This document shows, in pieces, positions 1-7,801 of a stretch of DNA of 28,633 bases (position 1 is its first letter; each line of letters starts with the position of its first letter). The DNA is from CAZTBB01 sp964611755 (GTDB lineage: Bacteria; Pseudomonadota; Alphaproteobacteria; Micavibrionales; Micavibrionaceae), in assembly GCA_964611755.1 (NCBI GenBank), contig CAZTBB010000019.1:1-28633 (forward strand), given 5' to 3'. The notes beneath the pieces are model-generated. The model was not told the origin of the DNA and made no database searches. It saw nothing but the letters and a program-made list of their open reading frames with translations. Position numbers and translations under genes: made by a program.

Positions 1-1
1 T

Positions 2-43
2 GATATGGCAGGGAATCCGCGGGTTGTGGATATCTTTTTTTAA
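2..43 (+). CDS. prmC: 3' end of prmC (release factor glutamine methyltransferase), partial
   Basis: The first bases read in frame as DMAGNPRVVDIFF followed by a TAA stop at 41-43. The DxAGxxRVV pattern resembles the C-terminus of PrmC/HemK methyltransferases, which methylate the GGQ glutamine of release factors. The order prmC–DUF4167–clpB is common in alphaproteobacteria and is the main support. Only 13 residues are visible, so the domain and catalytic NPPY motif lie outside the window. The name rests on context plus a short tail match. Confidence 0.55.
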   Translation, partial: DMAGNPRVVDIFF

Positions 44-149
44 AAAGCTGTGGGGATAAGTGATTTTTTTTTGTGCGCTTTGCTTGATTGAAAAATTGAG
101 TTCGCTGTAGATTGAAATCGTTCAACACATCAACACGACGAGATGATAA

Positions 150-178
150 TTGAACATTACAAATATCCACAATATGTA
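150..178 (+). promoter_or_regulatory. possible sigma-70-type promoter for the DUF4167 gene
   Basis: TTGAAC (150-155) and TATGTA (173-178) are separated by 17 bases, upstream of the DUF4167 gene. The rest of the AT-rich gap 44-289 holds a poly-T tract near 64-74 and a TG-rich stretch near 220-247, but no recognisable gene. Both hexamers are imperfect, so this is a weak call. Confidence 0.25.
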
Positions 179-289
179 GTGTTTGGACGTCGAATGAGTA
201 GCCATATATTTGATAATCATGTATGGTGTACGTGTATGTATGTGTTTAGATAAGTAACAACAACATTAAAGAAGCAAGTGGCAAACCTA

Positions 290-736
290 ATGAAACACGG
301 ATCTAATAACCGAAGGCAAAGAAGCAGAGGGGGCGGTTCCCGTCGCGGCAATCAACAACGTACACAGGTCTTTGACAGTAATGGTCCGGATGTACGTATT
401 CGCGGCACAGCCCATCAGGTAACAGAAAAATATTTGGCCCTTGCCAAGGATGCTGCGGCGGCCGGTGATATTATTTTGGCCGAAAGCTATTCTCAGCATG
501 CGGAGCATTATCAGCGTATCATCAATAGTTTTGAAGAAGATATGCAAGAGGTTAAAGCGCGCCAACAGCAAAAAGAAGAAGCGTCTCAGGAGAATGCCGA
601 CAGTGAGGCCCCGGGTGAAGATGAAAAAGCGAAGCCACGCCGCAAGCCGGCCTCGAAAGCGAAAAAAGAGGAAGATTTGGGTTTGCCGGCAAGTATTATA
701 GGGGCTGGCTCTGAGGGTGAAGTGCTGGCCGAATAA
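290..736 (+). CDS. DUF4167 domain protein
   Basis: This is a small, highly charged protein of the alphaproteobacterial DUF4167 family, whose function is unknown. The N-terminus is basic (NNRRQRSRGGGSRRGN), as in RNA-binding proteins. The conserved core follows: DSNGPDVRIRGTAHQVTEKY, then LAKDAAAAGDIILAESYSQHAEHYQRI. The C-terminal half is low-complexity and Lys/Glu-rich. I chose the ATG at 290, which gives MKHGSNNRRQ and matches the usual family start. A GTG at 278 would add four residues (MANL). Neither start has a strong ribosome binding site. It lies between the prmC tail and clpB, its usual position in this class, and ends before a strong terminator. A nucleic-acid-binding role is inferred only from its basic arginine/glycine-rich start. 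Confidence 0.88.
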   Translation: MKHGSNNRRQRSRGGGSRRGNQQRTQVFDSNGPDVRIRGTAHQVTEKYLALAKDAAAAGDIILAESYSQHAEHYQRIINSFEEDMQEVKARQQQKEEASQENADSEAPGEDEKAKPRRKPASKAKKEEDLGLPASIIGAGSEGEVLAE

Positions 737-772
737 TAGTGTTCTTAGCGTTTATTTCGTATTACTTTGATC

Positions 773-796
773 AAGGCGGTTTTGACCGCCTTTTTT
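773..796 (+). terminator. Rho-independent terminator after the DUF4167 gene
   Basis: A perfect 8-bp stem AAGGCGGT/ACCGCCTT with a 4-base loop (TTTG) is followed directly by a T tract. It lies 37 bases after the DUF4167 stop and before the clpB promoter, so it separates the two transcription units. Confidence 0.88.
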
Positions 797-821
797 AATG
801 GGGGTAAAATAGGAGAGTATG

Positions 822-849
822 CGTTGAAAAAACATCTGCGCCCTATAAT
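822..849 (+). promoter_or_regulatory. candidate heat-shock (sigma-32/RpoH-type) promoter of clpB
   Basis: CGTTGAAA (822-829) and CCCTATAAT (841-849) sit 44-71 bases upstream of the clpB ATG. TTGAAA and a C-rich TAT element with about 15 bases between the TTG and the CCTAT resemble RpoH promoters. The 14-base gap from TTGAAA to TATAAT is too short for a good sigma-70 promoter. ClpB genes are usually RpoH-controlled, which supports the assignment by analogy only. Confidence 0.5.
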
Positions 850-892
850 ATAAGTACAGATTACTGGTTTTATCGTAAAAGGTGCCCCGAAT

Positions 893-3526
893 ATGGATTT
901 TGATAAACTTACCGAGAAAACAAAGTCATTATTGCAAGCCGCGCAAAGCCTTGCTCTGCGTCAATCGCATCAATCCCTTGAGCCTGAACACATGATGAGG
1001 GCTATGCTGGATGATTCTCAGGGCATTGTTGTCAAATTATTGCAGGCGGCGGGTGCGGATGTGCCGCGTATTGCTTCGGATGTTGATCAGGCGATTGCAA
1101 AACTGCCTGTTGTTGATGGCCCTGGTGCGGGGCAGTTGCGCATTTCAACCGATTTGGCAAAAATTCTTGATAACGCATTGAATTTAGCAGAAAAAGCGGG
1201 CGATAAGTTTGTGACTGCGGAGCGTGTTTTGCAGGCGATGATCATGGCAAAACGCAGCGATATCGCAGGTGTGTTAGAAAGTGCCGGCCTGAATGATACG
1301 GTTTTGAATACTGCGATCAATGATGTGCGTAAAGGGCGCACGGCGGATAGCGCGAATGCGGATGATCAGTTTGATGCGCTTCAAAAATATGCCCATGATT
1401 TAACCGAAGCCGCACGTGAGGGCAAGCTTGATCCGGTTATCGGGCGTGATGAAGAGATCAGGCGTGCCGTACAAGTTCTTTCGCGTCGAACCAAGAATAA
1501 TCCGGTTTTAATTGGTGAGCCGGGTGTTGGAAAAACCGCTATTATTGAGGGGTTGGCGCAACGGATTGTCAATGGAGATGTGCCGGAAAGCCTAAAAGAT
1601 AAACGTCTCATGTCGCTTGATTTGGGTGCGCTATTGGCAGGGGCAAAGTTTCGCGGCGAGTTTGAAGAACGCCTGAAGGCGGTTCTGGATGAAGTCAAGA
1701 GCGCAACAGGCGAGATTGTCCTGTTTTTAGATGAGCTTCATACATTGGTGGGCGCCGGAAAGGCGGAAGGATCCATGGATGCCGGCAATATGTTGAAACC
1801 TGCTTTGGCGCGCGGTGAATTGCATATGGTTGGCGCAACAACATTGGATGAATACCGTAAACATATTGAAAAAGATGCAGCGCTTGCGCGCCGTTTTCAG
1901 CCTGTTTATGTCGAAGAGCCTAGTGTCGAAGACACAATTTCGATTTTGCGCGGGCTTAAGGAAAAATATGAACTTCATCACGGTGTACGTATCACGGATA
2001 ATGCAATTGTTGCGGCGGCTACGCTGTCCCATCGTTATATTACGGATCGATTTTTGCCTGATAAGGCCATTGATTTGGTGGATGAGGCATCGTCCAGATT
2101 ACGTATGCAGGTTGATAGCAAACCTGAAGAAATTGATGAGCTGGATCGTCGAATCATTCAGCTCAAAATTGAGCGTGAGGCATTAAAGAAGGAAAAAGAT
2201 AAGGCCTCGCAAGAACGTTTGAAAAAACTGGATGAGGAATTGGACGGGCTGGAATCGCAATCGGCCGATTTAACGGCGCAATGGCGCGCTGAAAAGGAAA
2301 AGCTCAATGCCGGACAAAAATATACCGAAGAGCTTGATAAGGCACGTGTGTCACTAGAACAAGCGGAACGAAATAACGATTGGGCCAAGGCGAGTGAGCT
2401 GAAATACGGATTAATTCCCGAGCTTGAGGAGAAATTGCGGGATGCGGCTCAGGTCGAAAAACAAGAACAGAATACCGGCCTGATCAAGGAAGAAGTAACG
2501 GATGATGAAATTGCCGCTATTGTAAGCCGCTGGACAGGCGTTCCGGTTGATAAAATGCTTGAGGGCGAACGCGAAAAGCTTCTTGGTATGGAAGAAAAAT
2601 TGCGCCAGCGTGTTATCGGTCAGGATGAGGCGCTTAAGGCTGTGTCAAATGCTGTGCGCCGTTCGCGTGCGGGATTGCAAGATCAACGCAGGCCCATCGG
2701 ATCTTTCTTGTTTTTAGGCCCGACAGGTGTCGGGAAAACTGAGCTGACAAAGGCATTGGCAGAGTTTTTATTTGATGATGATACTGCGATGGTGCGCCTT
2801 GATATGTCGGAATATATGGAGAAACATTCAGTTTCACGCATGATTGGGGCGCCCCCGGGCTATGTCGGCTACGATGAGGGCGGGGCTTTAACCGAAGCTG
2901 TGCGCCGAAGACCGTATCAAGTGATTCTTTTTGATGAGGTCGAAAAAGCGCATCCGGATGTGTTCAACGTGCTTTTGCAGGTGTTGGATGATGGGCGCCT
3001 GACAGATGGGCAGGGGCGTACAGTCGATTTTAAAAATACCGTTTTGATCATGACATCAAATCTGGGGGCAGAACATCTCGTCGCCCAAGCAGACGGTGAA
3101 GATAGCGAGGCGGTGCGTCCATTGGTGATGGAGGCTGTGCGCGCTGCTTTTAGACCTGAGTTTTTAAACCGTATGGATGAAATCTTGCTGTTCCGCCGTC
3201 TTGATCGCGATCAGCTCACCGGCATTGTCGATATTCAGCTTCGTTATATTGATGAGCTGCTCAAGCCGCGCCACATTATTTTGAATATTGATGAAAAGGC
3301 CAAAACATGGCTGGGCGATAAGGGCTATGATCCCGCTTATGGAGCGCGGCCCCTCAAGCGTGTGATTCAAACAGAGCTTCAGAATAAATTGGCCGAGATG
3401 ATTTTATCCGGTGATATTCCCGATCACTCGAGGGTGGATATTACCACTGCGAAAGACGCGCTCAGTTTTAAAGTGGAGCGTGATAAGGGTGCCTCTTCGG
3501 ATGATGTAATAAAATCTGTTGCTTAA
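893..3526 (+). CDS. clpB: ATP-dependent disaggregase ClpB
   Basis: ClpB is the Hsp100 AAA+ unfoldase. It forms a hexamer in the cytoplasm and, with DnaK/DnaJ/GrpE, pulls polypeptides out of aggregates. The 877-residue length is normal. Visible in order are the Clp N-domain (about 1-150), AAA-1 with Walker A GEPGVGKT at 208-215 and an LFLDELH Walker B, the long coiled-coil middle domain (about 405-525, rich in Lys/Glu), AAA-2 with GPTGVGKT at 609-616 and ILFDEVEKAH, and the D2-small domain with the GARPLKRVI signature. The presence of the middle domain separates it from ClpA and ClpC. The ATG follows an AAAAGGTG ribosome binding site 8 bases upstream. It appears monocistronic under a heat-shock-like promoter. 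No clear hairpin terminator is seen after the stop. Confidence 0.98.
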   Translation: MDFDKLTEKTKSLLQAAQSLALRQSHQSLEPEHMMRAMLDDSQGIVVKLLQAAGADVPRIASDVDQAIAKLPVVDGPGAGQLRISTDLAKILDNALNLAEKAGDKFVTAERVLQAMIMAKRSDIAGVLESAGLNDTVLNTAINDVRKGRTADSANADDQFDALQKYAHDLTEAAREGKLDPVIGRDEEIRRAVQVLSRRTKNNPVLIGEPGVGKTAIIEGLAQRIVNGDVPESLKDKRLMSLDLGALLAGAKFRGEFEERLKAVLDEVKSATGEIVLFLDELHTLVGAGKAEGSMDAGNMLKPALARGELHMVGATTLDEYRKHIEKDAALARRFQPVYVEEPSVEDTISILRGLKEKYELHHGVRITDNAIVAAATLSHRYITDRFLPDKAIDLVDEASSRLRMQVDSKPEEIDELDRRIIQLKIEREALKKEKDKASQERLKKLDEELDGLESQSADLTAQWRAEKEKLNAGQKYTEELDKARVSLEQAERNNDWAKASELKYGLIPELEEKLRDAAQVEKQEQNTGLIKEEVTDDEIAAIVSRWTGVPVDKMLEGEREKLLGMEEKLRQRVIGQDEALKAVSNAVRRSRAGLQDQRRPIGSFLFLGPTGVGKTELTKALAEFLFDDDTAMVRLDMSEYMEKHSVSRMIGAPPGYVGYDEGGALTEAVRRRPYQVILFDEVEKAHPDVFNVLLQVLDDGRLTDGQGRTVDFKNTVLIMTSNLGAEHLVAQADGEDSEAVRPLVMEAVRAAFRPEFLNRMDEILLFRRLDRDQLTGIVDIQLRYIDELLKPRHIILNIDEKAKTWLGDKGYDPAYGARPLKRVIQTELQNKLAEMILSGDIPDHSRVDITTAKDALSFKVERDKGASSDDVIKSVA

Positions 3527-3641
3527 ATAGTGATTTCCCATCTGTGCAATTGCTCCCCTGCGCTTTTTTGGTTAGGCTTATAGGGAGTTTCGCTTCTTTT
3601 TGATTCTCATTTTTTGTGAACAACTTCTTAGCTTCAGGTCG

Positions 3642-4463
3642 ATGCGTTATCAAATTTTATCAGTGCTGGCTTTGTTTTTAACCACGGGGTGTGCTTACAC
3701 GACCGAGAAGCAAATTCAGGAAATTACCATTGAAACACCCGGTGCCGAGAATGCGCGCTGCGAGGTGATTGTTGATGGTATTCCCTATGATGTTCGCCCG
3801 CCTGAGACCACCACGATTTTTAAATCACAAGAGGATTTGATTATTGATTGCAAGGCGCCGGGCAATCGTGATCGTCGTTTGGTTATATCACCGCAAAAAT
3901 CATCCATGGCGATGATGAATGCCTCAACCGCGATGGCGGGTTTGATCTGGGACAAGGCTTCCGGAGCGCTGTATCGATATCCGGAGCGCGTGATTGTTGA
4001 TTTTACGGGTCTGGAATCATCGTCTTACGGATTACCGCAACATTATTCGGAGGATATATTGGTTGATCGGGCTCACAGGCTGGAAGAAATTTCGACGCGT
4101 GATGTTCGTTTGAATTCCGATTTGGATCGTGCGGGCAATCCTTTGCAAAGACGCGAAGCGCCGGGCAGTGTCTATGATCCTTATTCTGATACTGTGACCG
4201 ATTCCGTGAATAAATTTTCTGAAGATGATTTGTTTGGCGGTGCTACGAAAGGAGACCCTGCGCCGAGAATATCAGTGGACGTGAAAGATTTTGAATCTTC
4301 CTCTTCTTTCTCCTCTTCTTCATCAGTAGAAGATATGTCGGATGATTCAGATGGATCGTCAAGCGCATCAAGTTCAACTTCACCCACACCGGAAGCATCT
4401 TCCGATAGTGATGGTGGTGGATATGATGATTTTCCACCTATGCCTAGTGTGCCTGGTTTATAG
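3642..4463 (+). CDS. putative lipoprotein with Ser/Asp-rich tail
   Basis: The protein begins MRYQILSVLALFLTTGC, a lipoprotein signal peptide with Cys17 as the likely lipidated residue. An upstream in-frame TTG at 3600 is less plausible because it would bury this signal. The next about 110 residues follow a pattern I recognise from small proteobacterial lipoproteins: TPGAENARCEV, a DLIIDCKAPG strand pair, then a Gly/Ala stretch with the form W-D-x-x-S-G-A-x-Y-x-YP. The final about 60 residues are low-complexity, dominated by Ser and Asp, ending in a Pro-rich stretch. This points to an envelope-anchored protein with a flexible acidic tail. No enzymatic motif is seen and the function is unknown. 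It converges on the NlpC/P60 gene with one base between the stop codons. Confidence 0.75.
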   Translation: MRYQILSVLALFLTTGCAYTTEKQIQEITIETPGAENARCEVIVDGIPYDVRPPETTTIFKSQEDLIIDCKAPGNRDRRLVISPQKSSMAMMNASTAMAGLIWDKASGALYRYPERVIVDFTGLESSSYGLPQHYSEDILVDRAHRLEEISTRDVRLNSDLDRAGNPLQRREAPGSVYDPYSDTVTDSVNKFSEDDLFGGATKGDPAPRISVDVKDFESSSSFSSSSSVEDMSDDSDGSSSASSSTSPTPEASSDSDGGGYDDFPPMPSVPGL

Positions 4464-4464
4464 A

Positions 4465-5211
4465 TTACAGGCGTTTTGTGCTGGTAATCCCGTCATAAGA
4501 TTTTTCAACATCACTTAAGTTTTCAACACATGTCTGCATGTGACGTGCTGTTGCATTTAAAATATTATTTTGTCCAACCATAATGCCGACATGCCCTTTG
4601 AAAAAAACAAGATCGCCGCGGCTCAGATTATCGCGAGGAATATCGGTGCCCAGCTGCTTTTCCTGCATATGTGAATCGCGCGGACAACGGCGCCCGCATG
4701 CAATCATTGAGAGCTGTACTAGAGCCGAACAATCAAGACCAAAAACAGAGCGGCCACCCCATAAATACGGCGTGTGCAAAAAACGCTCGGCAATGCTGGT
4801 GTGATCTGTTTTGAAGACATCATGGGCGATAATATGCTCTTTCCAAACCCACCCCCATCCAAGGGTTTTTATAAAGCCGTTTTCTTCTGATTGATCGGGG
4901 TCTATGGCAATAAATGATTGAAAGCTCAGCGCGCCGATCATCAGCGATTTAAAGTCAGGGCGCTCATAAATATGGGCGAGCGGGGCACTAATTTTGTGGC
5001 TGGGCGCAATGACATCATCAGCCAGAGATTCTGTTCTGATGTATCCCGTATAATCATCACGGCATGTGTGGGCATAGACCAGATTGTCTGACACTGTTTC
5101 TAGAATCTCAACGCTTTCACCAAAGAGTATTTCTGTGCTGACTTCTTTGCATGTGTCCTGCTTGAACATACTAAGAAGCGGTTGGCGGTTTTGTTTAATT
5201 GTGCCGGACAT
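4465..5211 (-). CDS. NlpC/P60 family cell-wall peptidase
   Basis: This is a predicted cysteine endopeptidase acting on peptidoglycan stem peptides. It has 248 residues. The N-terminal half (about 10-130) looks like bacterial SH3 modules, including YTGYI and GWGWVW segments. The C-terminal NlpC/P60 domain has PYLWGGRS, the catalytic Cys161 in GLDCSALVQ, and His207 in GHVGIMV. A third polar residue probably lies in the following LNATARHM strand. There is no signal peptide, so export is unexplained, although many alphaproteobacterial members share this lack. The ATG lies 2 bases after the stop of the upstream aminopeptidase gene, so the two are almost certainly co-transcribed and translationally coupled. 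This pair is common in alphaproteobacteria and may serve murein-peptide recycling, which is inference. Confidence 0.9.
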   Translation of the reverse strand: MSGTIKQNRQPLLSMFKQDTCKEVSTEILFGESVEILETVSDNLVYAHTCRDDYTGYIRTESLADDVIAPSHKISAPLAHIYERPDFKSLMIGALSFQSFIAIDPDQSEENGFIKTLGWGWVWKEHIIAHDVFKTDHTSIAERFLHTPYLWGGRSVFGLDCSALVQLSMIACGRRCPRDSHMQEKQLGTDIPRDNLSRGDLVFFKGHVGIMVGQNNILNATARHMQTCVENLSDVEKSYDGITSTKRL

Positions 5212-5213
5212 AG

Positions 5214-6662
5214 TTATGCGGCTTTCGCAAAACGCTTTTCAAGATAGGCAAAGCATGCGCGCAGCCCTGTATCGGCGGCTCCTTTGGGGCGGCCGGGTTT
5301 GCCGGCGCTTTCCCATGCAAAACAATCAATATGCACCCAGTTGATATCTGTGGAATCGCTTAGGAAGCTTTTTAAGAAAAGGGCGCTATAGATCAGGTCA
5401 CCCGGAAGGGAGGCGCTATTGAGGATGTCGCCTGTGCTGCTCTCGATGTGTTTTTTATATTTATCCCAGAGCGGCATAACCCACAGCGGATCATTGATAT
5501 CAAAGCTCAAGGCTTGAAGGTCTTTGCCTGTTTTCTCATCAGTTGAAAACATCGCGGGAATATCCGGCCCGAGTGCGGCACGCGCAGACCCTGTTAATGT
5601 TGCAAAATCAATGATGAGTTCCGGACTCTCTTCACAGGCATAGGTTAGTGTATCGGCAAGAATTAAACGGCCTTCCGCATCTGTGTTGGTGTTCTCGACA
5701 AAGATTCCCTTACGGCTTTTGATGACATCACCGGGCCGGAAGGCCTCTCCGGCAACCGCGTTTTCTACGGCCGGAATTAAAAGGCGCAAATTTACAGGCA
5801 GCTTATTGTCCATGATCAAACTAGCCAGCGATAAGGCGTGCGCGGCACCGCCCATGTCTTTTTTCATCAACGCCATATATTGCGTAGGTTTCAGGTTCAG
5901 CCCGCCCGTATCAAAGACAACCCCCTTACCAATAATCGTGACTTTGGGGTCTGCACTTTTCCCCCAGCGCATCTCGATCAGGCGAGGGCGTCTGGGGCTG
6001 GCTTGCCCAACGGTATAAATCAGAGGGAAGTTCTCTTTTAAAAGATCTTTATCCTTAATAATTTTTGTGCGGGCTTTATGACTTTTGGCCAGGCTTTTAC
6101 AAAGCTGTTCAATATCATCAGGGCCCATATCATTGGCGGGCGTGTTGATCAGGTCACGCAACATTGAAATCGCGCGCAGCTGCGCTTCTATTTTAGGGGC
6201 GTGGATGTTATCCGGCCAAACAAGTTTAGGCTCCACCACTTTTGATTTTTTATCATCGGATTTATATGCATCAAATTTATACGCCGCCAGCCCCCAGCCA
6301 AGGGCAATGTTATAGGCATCATCAGCATGCAGATCGTTGGTTAGACCAAAGCTGCTTTGATTGAGGGTGTCTTTGGAAAGTGCTGTTTTAATTTTCTGTG
6401 CCAGAGAGGCGCCCAATTCATGGTCGATGTCATCTGCGCGGCCGGCAATAATTTTATCAATTTGGCCATCTGCAGAATAAAGCACACATAGTTCTTGAGG
6501 GGATGCTTCAAAACCGGCATTCCCCGCTTGAGCGCTCTGTGCATCAGTGAGAGATGCAAGAGCTTCTTTGAGCTCTGCGGGTTTGATAAGGGTAATCTCT
6601 ATATGATGTTTTTTTGCTTTTGTAACAAATGGCAGTTTTGGCTTCAGGAATGTATCACTCAT
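5214..6662 (-). CDS. M17 family leucyl aminopeptidase
   Basis: This is a cytosolic two-metal aminopeptidase that removes N-terminal residues from peptides. At 482 residues it has the typical M17 length. The divergent N-terminal domain (about 1-165) is followed by the catalytic domain. That domain shows GKGVVFDTGGLNLKP, with metal ligand Asp251, the KKDMGGAAHAL helix, and the family signature NTDAEGRL with Asp328, Glu330 and Arg332. It is the first gene of a two-gene minus-strand operon with the NlpC/P60 peptidase (2-base gap), suggesting consecutive steps in peptide breakdown. The start is ATG with only a weak AAAG upstream. It is divergent from the HEXXH gene, with 54 bases between the starts. 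I leave the symbol blank because several M17 paralogues exist in this class. Confidence 0.94.
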   Translation of the reverse strand: MSDTFLKPKLPFVTKAKKHHIEITLIKPAELKEALASLTDAQSAQAGNAGFEASPQELCVLYSADGQIDKIIAGRADDIDHELGASLAQKIKTALSKDTLNQSSFGLTNDLHADDAYNIALGWGLAAYKFDAYKSDDKKSKVVEPKLVWPDNIHAPKIEAQLRAISMLRDLINTPANDMGPDDIEQLCKSLAKSHKARTKIIKDKDLLKENFPLIYTVGQASPRRPRLIEMRWGKSADPKVTIIGKGVVFDTGGLNLKPTQYMALMKKDMGGAAHALSLASLIMDNKLPVNLRLLIPAVENAVAGEAFRPGDVIKSRKGIFVENTNTDAEGRLILADTLTYACEESPELIIDFATLTGSARAALGPDIPAMFSTDEKTGKDLQALSFDINDPLWVMPLWDKYKKHIESSTGDILNSASLPGDLIYSALFLKSFLSDSTDINWVHIDCFAWESAGKPGRPKGAADTGLRACFAYLEKRFAKAA

Positions 6663-6716
6663 TGCTTTGGTTTTCTTTTATTGGCTCACATTATTATTTT
6701 TTGATGATTCATTATA

Positions 6717-7622
6717 ATGTCTTTGCTGGGCTTACGAAAAGGGTATGATGGGTCTATGTGGCTTTTATCCGATGAAAACAAAACACAAACCTTGCTGGAT
6801 CTTGCTGAAAAAGACATTTTTATGGGCTCGGTTTTAAATGCTCTCAAGGCATATGGTTATAATATTGAATATCGTTTTTTTGCCGGAAACGGGAGTTATG
6901 CGCCTTTTGGGTTGTCTGTTTCCGAGTTTGACCAAGAGGCCTTTAAGGCCGAGTTTAAAGAGCAGATGGATGCCGGGCTTTATAAGGCCGCGTTTGAATT
7001 CTCTCCACGTTACCTAAAGAGCACAACGATGCTGACATGGTTGCATGAGTTGGTGCATTTTTATCAGGATATGCACGGGCTTTTTTTTACACCACTCAGG
7101 ATTGAAGGGCAGCCACGTTTTATTTTGGATGAGGATAGTGCCGTATGGATTGTGCAAGCCTGCGAGATGATGGCGGCCATTGAATCATTGCGGGCAGGCT
7201 GGCGGTTAAAACAAGAGCAGCATATGCCGGAGATATGGAGCGGGGCGCAATATTCTCTGAATTGGATGGGGTTTGCCTCTTTGTATGAGAGCGAGATTTT
7301 AAAAACCACGGTCGATGATAGTGCGGCCTGTGAGAAGATTGCACATAAATGGCTGCATTCTGTTCAGCAAAAATATAATGCTTCCAGAACACGTAAAGCA
7401 CATCGCACAATGCTTCGTTATTTGGATGACAGGTTTGAGCCAATAGAGGTAAGTGTGGATTATGAAAGTTTTTATAAGCTGATCCCGGAGCAGCATAAAG
7501 ATAGATTTATGTATCTGGATGTTCTTAAAAACCATTGGCAGAATATTCCACAAAATCTTGATATTTTTATTCATGGATCACCGATTTTTTATTGGGCGCA
7601 AAATCATAATAATTTTCTATAA
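6717..7622 (+). CDS. putative zinc metallopeptidase-like protein (HEXXH), unrecognised family
   Basis: I do not recognise this 301-residue protein with certainty. It has one striking motif, HELVH at residues 110-114 (context TWLHELVHFYQD), which fits the HEXXH zinc site of metallopeptidases. A Glu at 150 in QACEMMAAIE, 36 residues later, could be the third ligand as in gluzincins. There is no signal peptide or membrane segment, so it is probably cytosolic. It may belong to the DUF6782-type putative metallopeptidases, but that is from memory. Start choice is open: a TATAAT (6713-6718) overlaps the ATG at 6717. If that is the -10 box, translation must start later, at the ATG at 6756, which has AAAAGGG 13 bases upstream. 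It is probably monocistronic. Confidence 0.7.
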   Translation: MSLLGLRKGYDGSMWLLSDENKTQTLLDLAEKDIFMGSVLNALKAYGYNIEYRFFAGNGSYAPFGLSVSEFDQEAFKAEFKEQMDAGLYKAAFEFSPRYLKSTTMLTWLHELVHFYQDMHGLFFTPLRIEGQPRFILDEDSAVWIVQACEMMAAIESLRAGWRLKQEQHMPEIWSGAQYSLNWMGFASLYESEILKTTVDDSAACEKIAHKWLHSVQQKYNASRTRKAHRTMLRYLDDRFEPIEVSVDYESFYKLIPEQHKDRFMYLDVLKNHWQNIPQNLDIFIHGSPIFYWAQNHNNFL

Positions 7623-7638
7623 GGCCATAATTAAAGCG

Positions 7639-7681
7639 GGGTTTTTTGTGTTGCTTTTTTTGATGCGCCCTCAAAAAACCC
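7639..7681. repeat. 10-bp inverted repeat with 23-base spacer
   Basis: GGGTTTTTTG (7639-7648) and CAAAAAACCC (7672-7681) are perfect inverse complements. They begin 16 bases after the HEXXH gene stop. Only TTT follows the 3' arm, so this is not a textbook terminator in either direction, although it could fold in the RNA. It lies upstream of the chemoreceptor operon promoter. Confidence 0.7.
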
Positions 7682-7715
7682 TTTAAAAACACCATGGTAG
7701 TCAATGTTCATTTTT

Positions 7716-7745
7716 TTGACAGTATATACCCAAAAGGTGTAAAAT
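7716..7745 (+). promoter_or_regulatory. sigma-70-type promoter of the globin chemoreceptor operon
   Basis: A consensus TTGACA (7716-7721) and TAAAAT (7740-7745) are separated by 18 bases. Transcription would begin near 7752, which excludes an in-frame TTG at 7751 as the start codon of the next gene. A 9-bp inverted repeat, AATGTTCAT at 7703-7711 and ATGAACATT at 7781-7789, brackets the promoter and could bind a regulator. Confidence 0.6.
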
Positions 7746-7801
7746 AGGGATTGTGTTTGAATGTAGCTCAAAGCATTCACATGAACATTATGGGGGAAAT
7801 T

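Noticed and set aside
24..180. TGTGGATAT-like sequences (about 25-33 and, inverted, 164-172) resembling DnaA boxes, and a TGTGGGGATAA near 49-59, suggesting an origin.
   Set aside because: The first lies inside the prmC tail reading frame. The sites are few and imperfect, with no AT-rich unwinding array, and the neighbours are not typical of an alphaproteobacterial origin.
7751..7801. N-terminal extension of the globin chemoreceptor from TTG at 7751.
   Set aside because: The promoter at 7716-7745 would start the transcript near 7752, and a better ribosome binding site precedes the ATG at 7802.
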